Source: DASPWW01 sp035461345 (GTDB taxonomy: Bacteria; Actinomycetota; Thermoleophilia; Solirubrobacterales; 70-9). Taken from it: 24,691 nt of DNA. The DNA is taken from assembly GCA_035461345.1 (NCBI GenBank), contig DATHVJ010000015.1, forward strand, positions 1 to 24,691, read 5' to 3'. Position numbers and translations under genes: made by a program. Below the pieces are notes generated by a model, which worked only from the letters and a program-made list of their open reading frames with translations, had not been told where the DNA came from and made no database searches. This document shows positions 15,129 through 22,482 of this stretch, in pieces; position 1 is the stretch's first letter; every line of letters starts with the position of its first letter.

Positions 15129-15863
15129 ATGAACGGCCCCGACACCGTGGTCATCCTGTGCGGCGGGCGCGGAACCAGGCTCCAGGAGCACACCCACTCG
15201 ATCCCCAAGGCGCTGGTGGAGATCGGCGGTCGCCCGATCCTGTGGCACGTGGTACGCATCTACGCGTCACAGGGGGCGCGCAGGTTCGTGCTCTGCACCG
15301 GCTACCTGGGGGAGATGATCGAGAGCTTCGTCGGCGCCGAGTCGTGGCCGGAGCCGGTCCGGATCGAGTGCGTGGACACCGGGCCCGACACGCCGACCGG
15401 CGGTCGGATCAAGCTCGTCGAGGATCGTCTCGAGGGCCCCTTCCACGCGACCTACGCCGACGGCGTCGCGGACGTCGACCTCGCGGCGCTGAGCGAGTTC
15501 CACGCCGGTCACGGTGACCTCGCGACGGTGACGGTCGTGCGTCCCCGCAGCCAGTTCGGTGTCGCCGAGCTGGGGCGGGACGGACGTGTGATGGGCTTCA
15601 CCGAGAAGCCGCAGCTCGATCACTGGGTGAACGGCGGCTTCTTCGTCCTCGAGCCCGGCGCGTTCGCATACCTCGAGGAGTCGAGCGTGCTCGAGCGCGC
15701 CCCGCTCGAGCGGCTCGCGGCCGACGGACAGCTCCACGCCTACCGGCACACCGGCTTCTGGGACTGCATGGACACCTACAAGGACGCCGTGCTGCTCAAT
15801 GACCTGTGGGGGTCCGCCGATCCTCCGTGGCGGGTTTGGGACAAGGTAGAAATTCCCTCGTAA
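15129..15863 (+). CDS. rfbF: Glucose-1-phosphate cytidylyltransferase-like nucleotidyltransferase
   Basis: The protein (244 residues) activates a sugar 1-phosphate with a nucleotide triphosphate. The N-terminal loop LCGGRGTRLQEHT with IPKALVEIGGRPILWHV (about 10-40) is the nucleotidyltransferase signature. VNGGFFVLEPGAF and the late GFWDCMDTYKDAVLLNDLW follow RfbF (CTP:glucose-1-phosphate) rather than RmlA. The next gene encodes a 4,6-dehydratase and overlaps this one, as in rfbF-rfbG pairs, so CDP-glucose is the likely product. Glucose 1-phosphate could come from the mutase at 9347-10717. A dTTP- or GTP-specific relative cannot be excluded. Confidence 0.85.
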   Translation: MNGPDTVVILCGGRGTRLQEHTHSIPKALVEIGGRPILWHVVRIYASQGARRFVLCTGYLGEMIESFVGAESWPEPVRIECVDTGPDTPTGGRIKLVEDRLEGPFHATYADGVADVDLAALSEFHAGHGDLATVTVVRPRSQFGVAELGRDGRVMGFTEKPQLDHWVNGGFFVLEPGAFAYLEESSVLERAPLERLAADGQLHAYRHTGFWDCMDTYKDAVLLNDLWGSADPPWRVWDKVEIPS

Positions 15864-16840
15864 CCGGCGGCCGCGGCTTCGTCGGCGCGTGGCTGGTCAA
15901 GGGGCTGCTCGAGCGCGGCGACCGCGTCGTCTCGTTCGACGTCGAAGCCGACCCCGGGCGTCGCTCCTGCCTCCAGCTGCTCGGAATCGAGGGCGAGGCC
16001 GAGGAGGCTCGGGGCGACCTGCGGGACGCGGAGGTCGTCTCGCGGACGATCGCCGACCACGACGTCGACGCCGTGTTCCATCTCGCCGCCCAGACGATCG
16101 TCGGCGCCGCGGCGAGCTCGCCTGCGGAGACGTTCGACGTCAACGTCCGCGGCACCTGGACGCTGCTCGAGGCGTGCCGCGAGCACGGGGTGGGTCGCAC
16201 CGTGGTCGCATCGTCCGACAAGGCGTACGGGGCGCATGAGCGGCTTCCGTACGAGGAGCACTTCGCGCTCCAGCCCACGGCGCCGTACGAGGCGTCGAAG
16301 TCGGCAGCCGACCTGATCGCGCGCAGCTACTGGCACTCGTACGGGGTTCCGGTGGCGGTGACCCGGTTCGCGAACATCTACGGGGGCGGGGACCTCAACT
16401 TCTCGCGCCTGATCCCCGAGGCGGTAAGCGCGGCGATCGACGGTCGTGCGCCGGTGATTCGCTCCGACGGCTCGCCGGTGCGCGACTTCCTCTACGTCGA
16501 GGACGCTGTCGGCGCCTACGTCGCGATCGCCGACGCGCTCGATCGCGACGGGGTGCGAGGCGAGGCGTTCAACGCGGGCGGGGAGCGCCCATACACTGTC
16601 GGCGAGGTGGTGAAGCTGATCGCGAAGCTGTCGGGCTCGGGCGTCGAGCCGGACGTCCGCGGCACGGGCAACCCGGACGGCGAGATCGACCGCCAGTACG
16701 TCGACGCGACGAAGATCCGCGAGCTGGTCGGGTGGAGTCCCGAGGTGTCGCTCGAGGAGGGCCTGCGGCGGACGATCGAGTGGTACCGGGAGCACCCCGA
16801 TGCCCGGGCGCCCGCGCCCGCTACACCCGCCGGATCCTGA
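15827..16840 (+). CDS. rfbG: NAD-dependent nucleotide-sugar 4,6-dehydratase/epimerase (CDP-glucose 4,6-dehydratase-like)
   Basis: This is an extended short-chain dehydrogenase. The NAD-binding LVTGGRGFVGAWL is at the N-terminus, FHLAAQ in the middle, and the catalytic region is ASSDKAYG followed by YEASK (Tyr-x3-Lys). FANIYGGGDLNFSRLIPE and SPVRDFLYVEDA resemble RfbG and related dehydratases. With the cytidylyltransferase just upstream it would make CDP-4-keto-6-deoxyglucose, a precursor of 3,6-dideoxy or 6-deoxy sugars, but no further sugar genes are visible. The start is uncertain: GTG 15827 (337 residues), GTG 15806 or TTG 15836; each lies inside the previous gene. Its 3' end overlaps the convergent Ddn-family gene by 20 bases. 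Confidence 0.82.
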   Translation: MAGLGQGRNSLVTGGRGFVGAWLVKGLLERGDRVVSFDVEADPGRRSCLQLLGIEGEAEEARGDLRDAEVVSRTIADHDVDAVFHLAAQTIVGAAASSPAETFDVNVRGTWTLLEACREHGVGRTVVASSDKAYGAHERLPYEEHFALQPTAPYEASKSAADLIARSYWHSYGVPVAVTRFANIYGGGDLNFSRLIPEAVSAAIDGRAPVIRSDGSPVRDFLYVEDAVGAYVAIADALDRDGVRGEAFNAGGERPYTVGEVVKLIAKLSGSGVEPDVRGTGNPDGEIDRQYVDATKIRELVGWSPEVSLEEGLRRTIEWYREHPDARAPAPATPAGS

Positions 16841-17267
16841 ACACCGGGTGGCGGGGGGCGATCCGCCGCAGCTCCTCATCGGTGGAGTCCGGGTTCACGC
16901 CCTCGAAGAACATCCCGACCTCCCACTTCCACCGCCGCAGGTAGGCGCGCAGCACCGGGACCTTGCCGTCGTCGGGCAGCTCCGTCGCGGTGAAGGCCTC
17001 GCCGCGGCGCCCTACCAGGAGCCGGCCCGACCCGGCCGCGCGAAGATTCCGCGCCCACTGCGTGTTCCCGCGCGGGGCGACCAGATAGCGGTCGCCATCG
17101 AACTCGAGCAGGTTGACCGGTGTGCGACGCGGGGTGCCGGTCTTGCGGCCCGTCACCTCGAGCACCCGTGACCCGGCGACGCTGACACCGAGCCGCGTCA
17201 GCCCGGCAACGGCGGGGTTGAAGACGTACTTCGAGAACCAGTCGGGGCGGCGGTAGTGGGGCGGCAT
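16821..17267 (-). CDS. Deazaflavin (F420)-dependent nitroreductase family protein
   Basis: The 148-residue protein matches the Ddn/FDOR-B pattern. VLEVTGRKTGTPRRTPVNLL (about 36-55) and the following YLVAPRGNTQWARNLRAAG (about 61-79) form the split beta-barrel region that binds the cofactor phosphate. These enzymes use reduced F420 to reduce quinones, nitro compounds or other electrophiles. The family is typical of actinobacteria and chloroflexi. The natural substrate is unknown. It starts at ATG 17267 and converges on the dehydratase gene with a 20-base overlap. No F420 biosynthesis gene lies in the window. Confidence 0.88.
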   Translation of the reverse strand: MPPHYRRPDWFSKYVFNPAVAGLTRLGVSVAGSRVLEVTGRKTGTPRRTPVNLLEFDGDRYLVAPRGNTQWARNLRAAGSGRLLVGRRGEAFTATELPDDGKVPVLRAYLRRWKWEVGMFFEGVNPDSTDEELRRIAPRHPVFRIRRV

Positions 17268-17391
17268 GCCGTAGGAGTGTGCCTGTTGGCAAGGGCCGAT
17301 GACCGCCAGGCAGGTCGGTCCTCGACGTCTTCGGCCGCCGACGCGATGCTTCCGCCTCTAGACCGCCGAGGGGTGGCGGCCGAGGGGCTGA

Positions 17392-17465
17392 CGCGCCCGA
17401 CAGGACTCGAACCTGTGACCTCGTGCTCCGGAGGCACGCGCTCTATCCAACTGAGCTACGGGCGC
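17392..17465 (-). tRNA. tRNA-Arg (anticodon CCG)
   Basis: On the minus strand the acceptor GCGCCCG (17465-17459) pairs with CGGGCGC (17399-17393). A D-arm GCTC...GAGC, an anticodon stem CGTGC/GCACG with loop CTCCGGA, and a T-arm ACAGG-TTCGAGT-CCTGT follow. The anticodon is CCG, reading the arginine codon CGG. The discriminator is G and the 3' CCA is not encoded. Confidence 0.97.
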
Positions 17466-17476
17466 TGACTGCGCCC

Positions 17477-17482
17477 AGTCTA
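17477..17482 (-). promoter_or_regulatory. Putative -10 box (TAGACT) of tRNA-Arg
   Basis: TAGACT on the minus strand ends eleven bases before the tRNA 5' end, predicting a very short 5' leader. It lies back to back with the RNase Z promoter, about 32 bases away. Confidence 0.4.
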
Positions 17483-17514
17483 GCCCTGGATCGCTCGGCG
17501 ACCTGACGCGCATC

Positions 17515-17520
17515 TAGGCT
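17515..17520 (+). promoter_or_regulatory. Putative -10 box (TAGGCT) of RNase Z, leaderless
   Basis: TAGGCT ends exactly six bases before GTG 17527 and no Shine-Dalgarno site is present, so the transcript probably begins at the start codon. Confidence 0.5.
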
Positions 17521-17526
17521 AGGCGC

Positions 17527-18531
17527 GTGGATCTGGCGGTCGTATTCCTCGGCACGGGAGGGTCCGTGCCCACCGCGCGCCGCGCGACGGCGTGCCTGAT
17601 GGTGCGCCGCGGCGGCGACAGGATGCTGTTCGACTGCGGCGAGGGCGCCCAGCGGCAGATGCACCGCTCGACCGGGCTCGTGCAGCTCGACGAGATCTTC
17701 ATCAGCCACTACCACGCCGACCACTACCTGGGGCTCCCGGGACTCCTGCGCACCTACCAGCTCCAGGACCGCGACCGCCCGCTCACGATCTACGGGCCGC
17801 CCGGGCTCAGGGACCTATTCGGCGCCATCCGCCGGATCGTCGGGCGCCCGTCGTATGGGCTCGAGCTCGTCGAGCTCGATCCCGACGAGGCCGTGCGCCA
17901 CGATGGGTACGAGATCCGCGCCTTCCCGGTCGATCACCGCGTGCGCGCGTACGGATACGCGCTCGTCGAGGACGACCGCCCCGGGCGCTTCGACCCCGAC
18001 GCGGCGGCGAAGCTGGGGGTGGAGCCGGGACCCGACTTCGGCCGCTTGCAGCGCGGCGAGCAGGTTCAGGGCTCAGACGGGCCGGTCCGGCCCGAGGACG
18101 TGCTGGGCGAGGTGCGTCACGGGCGCCGGGTCGTGATCAGCGGCGACAGCGCGCCGTGCCGCGCGACCGCCACGGTCGCGCACCGGGCCGACCTGCTGAT
18201 CCACGACGGCGCCTTCTCGACCGAGGAGGCGCAGCGCGCCGTCCAGACCGGCCACTCGACCGCCCGCGACGCGGCGATCCTCGCGCGCGGCGCGGGCGTC
18301 AAGCTGCTCGCGCTCGTCCACGTGTCATCGCGCTACAACGTCACCGACGTGCTCGCCGAGGCACGGGAGGTCGTGCGCAACGCCGTCGCCCCGCGCGACT
18401 TCGACCTCGTCGAGGTGCCGTTCCCCGAGCGCGGCGAGCCGACGCTGATCCACAAGGGCGCCCTCGACCGGGGCCCTCGGCACGGCGACAACGCCGCCGA
18501 CCCGGATCCGCAGTCCCGAGTGGACGTCTAG
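17527..18531 (+). CDS. rnz: Ribonuclease Z (tRNA 3'-processing endonuclease)
   Basis: RNase Z cuts the 3' trailer of pre-tRNA. The metal-binding motif SHYHADHYLGLPGLL holds His61, His63, Asp65 and His66. Further signature blocks are FDCGEGAQRQM (about 35-45), the exosite/PxKxRN-equivalent region, SGDSAPC, HDGAF, TGHSTARDAA and LVHVSSRY, all in the order of the long bacterial form. It has 334 residues, close to the usual 300-330. It is divergently arranged next to tRNA-Arg(CCG), whose gene lacks an encoded CCA; that makes it a natural substrate, since RNase Z processing is standard for CCA-less tRNAs. Its TAG lies inside the hairpin at 18518-18561. Confidence 0.95.
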   Translation: MDLAVVFLGTGGSVPTARRATACLMVRRGGDRMLFDCGEGAQRQMHRSTGLVQLDEIFISHYHADHYLGLPGLLRTYQLQDRDRPLTIYGPPGLRDLFGAIRRIVGRPSYGLELVELDPDEAVRHDGYEIRAFPVDHRVRAYGYALVEDDRPGRFDPDAAAKLGVEPGPDFGRLQRGEQVQGSDGPVRPEDVLGEVRHGRRVVISGDSAPCRATATVAHRADLLIHDGAFSTEEAQRAVQTGHSTARDAAILARGAGVKLLALVHVSSRYNVTDVLAEAREVVRNAVAPRDFDLVEVPFPERGEPTLIHKGALDRGPRHGDNAADPDPQSRVDV

Positions 18532-18561
18532 GTAGCCGCTGGGCTACCTAACTGTCCAGTC
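18518..18561. terminator. Bidirectional hairpin between rnz and the hydrolase gene, repeat family 1 copy B
   Basis: TAGGTAGCC (18529-18537) pairs perfectly with GGCTACCTA (18542-18550) around GCTG. The flanks GAGTGGAC (18518-18525) and GTCCAGTC (18554-18561) extend the stem with one mismatch. The rnz stop codon is the first TAG of the inner stem. It sits between convergent genes. The shared frame with copy A is GAGTGGACG-NN-TAGG...CCTAACTGTCCA. Confidence 0.65.
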
Positions 18562-18563
18562 CG

Positions 18564-18612
18564 CCGGTGCGCTGGGGTCAGCCGGTGCGCTGGGGTCAGC
18601 CGGTGCGCTGGG
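18564..18612. repeat. 18-base tandem repeat (about 2.7 units) over the hydrolase stop codon
   Basis: The unit CCGGTGCGCTGGGGTCAG occurs at 18564-18581 and 18582-18599, with a partial copy at 18600-18612. On the minus strand each unit encodes Gln-Arg-Thr-Gly-stop, so the end of the hydrolase gene has been duplicated in frame. Confidence 0.9.
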
Positions 18613-19483
18613 CGATCGCCGCGATCGCGGCGGTGATCGCCGGCGCGTGGTCCTCCTGGAGGAAGTGCTTCGCGGGGAGCAGGATCGGGTCGTCGACCCC
18701 GAGCGCCCGCTGCACCCCGATGCGCCGCTGCTCGGGCAGCGCCGGGTCCTCTCGACCCCACACGACCTGGGCCGGGAACGGACGGCGCTCGGCGGCGAGG
18801 CCGTCCCACAGCAGCTGCTGCTTCTCCTCGGTGAGCTCGAATCCCCGCATCACCTTGAGGAAGTTGCGGCCGCCGTCCCCGCGCTTGAGCAGCTCGTAGT
18901 ACGCGTACGTCTCGGCCCGCGAGACGGCGGAGCGGTCCTTGACTCCCTGGAGGTAGAAGATCTCCGAGAACACGAACCGCGGCATCGTCCGCAGCTGGAT
19001 CTCGCCGAACACCTTCATCGCGAACGGCTGCATCGACCACGGCCGCCGAAACGTGGTCAGGTCGAGGAGCGTGTTGAGCGCCGTCAGCGACAGGACGCGG
19101 TCCGGGTGGCGCACGGCCCATTCGCACCCGATCGGGCCGCCGATGTCGTGGACGACGAGGTGGCAGCGCTCGATCCCGAGCGCGTCGATTGCCTCCGCCA
19201 TGAACCGCGCCAGCCCGCTCCACGAGTACTCGAAGTCGTCGGGTCGGTCGGCGAGCCCGAGCCCCGGGAAGTCGAACGCGACCGCGCGCAGGTCCTCGGC
19301 GGCGACGAGCGGCAGCACCTTGCGGTACAGGAACGAGCTCGTCGGAACGCCGTGGACGAGCACCACCGCCGGCCCGGAGCCCTGCTCACGCGTGAAGCTG
19401 CCGACACCGCCGGCCTCGAACCGCCGCCCGGCGGCCTCGTGCTCGGCGACCAGCTCCTCGACTTCGCCCACGTTGCGGATCAT
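18596..19483 (-). CDS. Alpha/beta hydrolase, haloalkane dehalogenase-like
   Basis: The 295-residue protein has the alpha/beta-hydrolase fold. The oxyanion-hole motif is HGVPT (44-48), the nucleophile elbow VVHDIGG carries Asp113, and the catalytic histidine is His273 in KHFLQED, which closely matches haloalkane dehalogenases. An Asp nucleophile points to dehalogenase or epoxide hydrolase chemistry rather than esterase activity. However, the halide-binding residues normally found next to HG (Asn or Glu) and after the Asp (Trp) are Val46 and Ile114 here. I therefore would not assign dehalogenase activity. It starts at ATG 19483, is divergent from pyrR, and its final codons are tandemly repeated. 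Confidence 0.85.
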   Translation of the reverse strand: MIRNVGEVEELVAEHEAAGRRFEAGGVGSFTREQGSGPAVVLVHGVPTSSFLYRKVLPLVAAEDLRAVAFDFPGLGLADRPDDFEYSWSGLARFMAEAIDALGIERCHLVVHDIGGPIGCEWAVRHPDRVLSLTALNTLLDLTTFRRPWSMQPFAMKVFGEIQLRTMPRFVFSEIFYLQGVKDRSAVSRAETYAYYELLKRGDGGRNFLKVMRGFELTEEKQQLLWDGLAAERRPFPAQVVWGREDPALPEQRRIGVQRALGVDDPILLPAKHFLQEDHAPAITAAIAAIAQRTG

Positions 19484-19521
19484 TCACCACGCCGCCCGGT
19501 TGGCGCATCCCGGCCCCCTGG

Positions 19522-19527
19522 TAGGCT
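19522..19527 (+). promoter_or_regulatory. Putative -10 box (TAGGCT) of the pyr operon
   Basis: TAGGCT is identical to the RNase Z box. It predicts transcription from about 19534 and a leader of about 47 bases before GTG 19581, which contains the PyrR-binding hairpin. Confidence 0.5.
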
Positions 19528-19538
19528 CGTGACGTCGG

Positions 19539-19573
19539 TTCCTTTAACCCGGTCCGGAGAGGCCAGGAAGGGG
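19539..19573 (+). promoter_or_regulatory. PyrR-binding hairpin overlapping the pyrR ribosome-binding site
   Basis: GGTCCGGAGAGGCC (19551-19564) fits the Bacillus PyrR anti-antiterminator consensus ARUCCNGNGAGGYU. The outer A-U pair is replaced by G-C, so the stem is kept. TTCC (19539-19542) pairs with GGAA (19566-19569) as a lower stem. The Shine-Dalgarno AGGAAGGGG (19565-19573) lies in the 3' strand. PyrR with UMP would stabilise the hairpin and block translation. I see no terminator in the leader. Confidence 0.75.
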
Positions 19574-19580
19574 CGCGAGA

Positions 19581-20177
19581 GTGACACAGCACGAGAAGGT
19601 CGTGCTAGACGGTGACGACGTGCGCCGCACGTTGGTGCGGATCGCGCACGAGATCGTCGAGAAGAACCCGGGACGGGACGGCTTGGCGCTGGTCGGGATC
19701 CACACCCGCGGGGCGGTGCTGGCGTCGCGCCTTCACGCACTGGTCGGCGAGCTGAGCGGCTCCGAGGTGCCGCTCGGGGACCTCGACATCTCCTTCTACC
19801 GCGACGACCTCGAGGACCGCGAGCCGGGAGCGCAGCCGGTCGTCCACTCGTCGCACCTGGACTTCGACCCCAACGGCCGCACGGTCGTGCTGGTCGACGA
19901 CGTCCTGTTCACGGGGCGCACGGTGCGCTCGGCGATCGATGCCCTGTTCGACTACGGGCGCCCGGAGCGGGTGCAGCTCGCCGTGCTCGTCGATCGCGGG
20001 CACCGCGAGCTTCCGATCCGCCCCGACTACGTCGGCAAGAACCTGCCAACGTCGCGGCGCGAGCGGGTCAACGTGCGGGTCGAGGAGCTGGACGGCGTCG
20101 ACGAGGTGACGATCGGGGAAGCGGGCCAGCGCGCCAAGGTCGGCGCGATTCAGGAAGACGAGGAGGAAGGGCGATGA
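19581..20177 (+). CDS. pyrR: PyrR bifunctional regulator/uracil phosphoribosyltransferase
   Basis: PyrR binds pyr mRNA in response to UMP and usually also makes UMP from uracil and PRPP. The PRPP-binding signature VVLVDDVLFTGRTVRSA lies at about residues 102-118, and the substrate loop GIHTRGAVLA at 39-48. The 198 residues fit the family (about 180-200); the acidic tail EDEEEGR is a small extension. The start is GTG 19581 with AGGAAGGGG about eight bases upstream, placed inside the predicted PyrR-binding hairpin, so it likely represses its own operon. The stop overlaps the pyrB start by four bases (ATGA). Confidence 0.95.
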   Translation: MTQHEKVVLDGDDVRRTLVRIAHEIVEKNPGRDGLALVGIHTRGAVLASRLHALVGELSGSEVPLGDLDISFYRDDLEDREPGAQPVVHSSHLDFDPNGRTVVLVDDVLFTGRTVRSAIDALFDYGRPERVQLAVLVDRGHRELPIRPDYVGKNLPTSRRERVNVRVEELDGVDEVTIGEAGQRAKVGAIQEDEEEGR

Positions 20178-21139
20178 GGCACCTGCTGGCGGTCGAGCAC
20201 CTCGAGAGGGCCGACATCGAGCGGATCATGGAGCGAGCCGAGAGCTTCGCCGAGGTGGGTCGGCGCGACATCAAGAAGGTCCCCACCCTGCGCGGGCGGA
20301 CGATCGTCAACCTCTTCTTCGAGGCGAGCACGCGGACGAGCTCGTCGTTCGAGCTCGCCGCGAAGCGGCTCTCCGCCGACGTCGTCTCGATCCGCTCCGC
20401 CGGCTCCTCCGTCGACAAGGGCGAATCGCTGAAGGACACCGTCGCGACGCTCAGCGCCTACGACCCGGCCGCTATCGTCATCCGCTCTCCCCACGCGGGT
20501 GCGGCCCAGCTCATCACCGCCTGGACCGAGGCGGCGGTGATCAACGCCGGGGACGGCAAGCACGAGCACCCCAGCCAGGCGCTGCTCGACGTGTACACGC
20601 TGCGGCGGCGGCTCGGGTCCCTCGAGGGCAAGCGGATCTGGATCGTCGGCGACGTCCTCCACAGCCGCGTCGCACGCTCCAACATCCTCGCCTTCCGGGC
20701 GATGGGGGCCGAGGTGACGGTGAGCGGGCCGCCGACCCTGATCCCTCGCGGGATCGAGGCGCTCGGATGCTCCATCGCCTACTCGCTCGACGCGATCGGC
20801 GACGCCGACGTGATCTACGCGCTGCGCATGCAGCGGGAGCGCATGGGAGAGGCCTTCGTCCCATCGATCCGCGAGTACGCCGCCAACTACCAGATCGACG
20901 CCCGCAGGCTGACGGCGCGCCAGCTTCTGATGCATCCCGGTCCCGTCAACCGGGGCGTCGAGCTCGCCGCCGAGGTGATCGACTCGCCCAACTCACTGAT
21001 CGCCGAGCAGGTCGAGAGCGGCCTGGTGGTGCGGATGGCGATCCTGTACGAGCTGCTCGCGGGCAGCGAGCGGGCCGGGGGGCCGCGGGCGAGGCCCGAG
21101 GAGCTGACCGAGGCGCCGCCGATCGGGGAGCCGGCGTGA
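20174..21139 (+). CDS. pyrB: Aspartate carbamoyltransferase catalytic subunit
   Basis: The enzyme condenses carbamoyl phosphate and aspartate to N-carbamoylaspartate, the committed step of pyrimidine synthesis. The carbamoyl-phosphate motif ASTRTSSSFELA (about 53-64), the HPSQALLDVYTLR motif (about 133-145) and the aspartate-domain MHPGPVNRGVE are all present. At 321 residues it is a standard catalytic chain. No pyrI regulatory chain is seen, so control probably comes through PyrR. ATG overlaps the pyrR stop, and the pyrB TGA overlaps the pyrC GTG. Confidence 0.97.
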   Translation: MRHLLAVEHLERADIERIMERAESFAEVGRRDIKKVPTLRGRTIVNLFFEASTRTSSSFELAAKRLSADVVSIRSAGSSVDKGESLKDTVATLSAYDPAAIVIRSPHAGAAQLITAWTEAAVINAGDGKHEHPSQALLDVYTLRRRLGSLEGKRIWIVGDVLHSRVARSNILAFRAMGAEVTVSGPPTLIPRGIEALGCSIAYSLDAIGDADVIYALRMQRERMGEAFVPSIREYAANYQIDARRLTARQLLMHPGPVNRGVELAAEVIDSPNSLIAEQVESGLVVRMAILYELLAGSERAGGPRARPEELTEAPPIGEPA

Positions 21140-22482
21140 CCGCGATCTCCGAGCTGAGCTGGCGGCGCGCGGAGGGCGCCGGGCTGGTCCTGCGCGGCGC
21201 GCGGGTGCTCGATCCGCGCGCGGGGATCGATGCCCCTCACGATGTGGTGATCCGCGACAGCGAGATCGCCGAGCTCCTTGCTCCCGGCAGCGCCGAGCCG
21301 GGCGAGCTCGAGTCGGTGGACGCCGAGGGCATGCTCGCGCTGCCCGCCTTCTTCGATCCTCACGTCCACCTCCGTGCCCCCGGGCACGAGCACAAGGAGG
21401 ACATCGAGACGGGAACGCGCGCTGCTGCGGCCGGCGGCTACTGCGGCGTGCTCGCGATGCCGAACACGGACCCCCCGGTCGACTGGGCCGCGGCGGTCCA
21501 CGCCCTGCGTCGCCGCGCCGAGCGCGAGGCCTCGGTCCCCGTCGGGTTCCTCGCAGCGATCACGAGGGGCATGTCCGGCGAGGAGCTGACCGAGATGGCC
21601 GAGCTGCGCGAGGCGGGCGCCGTCGGGTTCACCGACGACGGGTGGCCGGTTCCCTCGGCCCGCGTGCTGCGGCGGGCGATGCAGTACCAGCGACTGGTCG
21701 GCGGGGTGCTGGCTCTCCACGAGGAGGATCCGGCGCTCTCGGGCCGCGGGGTGATGCACGAGGGCGAGGTATCGGCCGCGCTGGGGCTGGAGGGAATCCC
21801 CTCCGTCTCGGAGTCGACGATGATCGCGCGCGACGCCGCGCTCGCCGCATACGAGGACGCCCGCATCCACGTCCTGCATCTGTCGGCCCGCGAGTCGGTC
21901 CAGGCGGTCGCGGCCGCCAAACAGGCGGGCGTCCGCGTGACGGCGGAGGTGACGCCGCATCACCTGCTGCTCACCGACGAGGAGGTGCACAGCCTCGACG
22001 CCCGATTCAAGATGAACCCGCCGCTTCGCACCGAGGACGATCGCGCGGCGCTGCTGGACGGCCTGCGGGCGGGAACGATCGACTGCGTCGCCACCGATCA
22101 CGCCCCGCACGCGACCGAGGAGAAGGAGGTCCCGTTCGAGGAGGCGGCGATGGGCGTGACGGGTCTCGAGACGGCGTTCTCCGCCCTCTACACGGAGCTC
22201 GTGGTCCCGGGGGTCCTCGACCTCGAGCTGCTGGTGGAGCGGATGAGCGCGGGAGCGGCGGCCTTCTCCTACGACGTGCCGACCCTTCGCCCGGGCAACG
22301 AGGCCAACGTGACGCTGGTCGATCCCGACGCGGAGTGGGACGCCGGCGCCGAGGGGTGGGAAAGCCGCTCGGAGAACTCGTGCTTCACCGGCCGCCGCCT
22401 GCGGGGACGGGTCCTGATGACCGTGGTCGCGGGCCAGGTCGCCTACCGCCAGCGATCGTTCGCGATGGGGGTGGCAGCGTGA
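21136..22482 (+). CDS. pyrC: Dihydroorotase, type I
   Basis: Dihydroorotase cyclises carbamoylaspartate to dihydroorotate. Metal and substrate motifs are in order: FDPHVHLRAPG (DxHxHxR), MPNTDPP, a central FTDDG, LHEEDP, HLSARESV, VTPHHLLLTDE and ATDHAPH. This is the long amidohydrolase form (448 residues), not the shorter type II PyrC of enterobacteria. Type I enzymes often depend on PyrB for stability or activity, and here the two genes overlap by four bases. The start is GTG 21136. The gene ends with a TGA that begins the 22480-22560 repeat spacer. Confidence 0.96.
   Translation: MTAISELSWRRAEGAGLVLRGARVLDPRAGIDAPHDVVIRDSEIAELLAPGSAEPGELESVDAEGMLALPAFFDPHVHLRAPGHEHKEDIETGTRAAAAGGYCGVLAMPNTDPPVDWAAAVHALRRRAEREASVPVGFLAAITRGMSGEELTEMAELREAGAVGFTDDGWPVPSARVLRRAMQYQRLVGGVLALHEEDPALSGRGVMHEGEVSAALGLEGIPSVSESTMIARDAALAAYEDARIHVLHLSARESVQAVAAAKQAGVRVTAEVTPHHLLLTDEEVHSLDARFKMNPPLRTEDDRAALLDGLRAGTIDCVATDHAPHATEEKEVPFEEAAMGVTGLETAFSALYTELVVPGVLDLELLVERMSAGAAAFSYDVPTLRPGNEANVTLVDPDAEWDAGAEGWESRSENSCFTGRRLRGRVLMTVVAGQVAYRQRSFAMGVAA

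Noticed and set aside
17362..17378. CCGCC/GGCGG hairpin downstream of tRNA-Arg as a terminator
   Set aside because: It has five pairs, no U-tract, and such pairings are frequent in this base composition.
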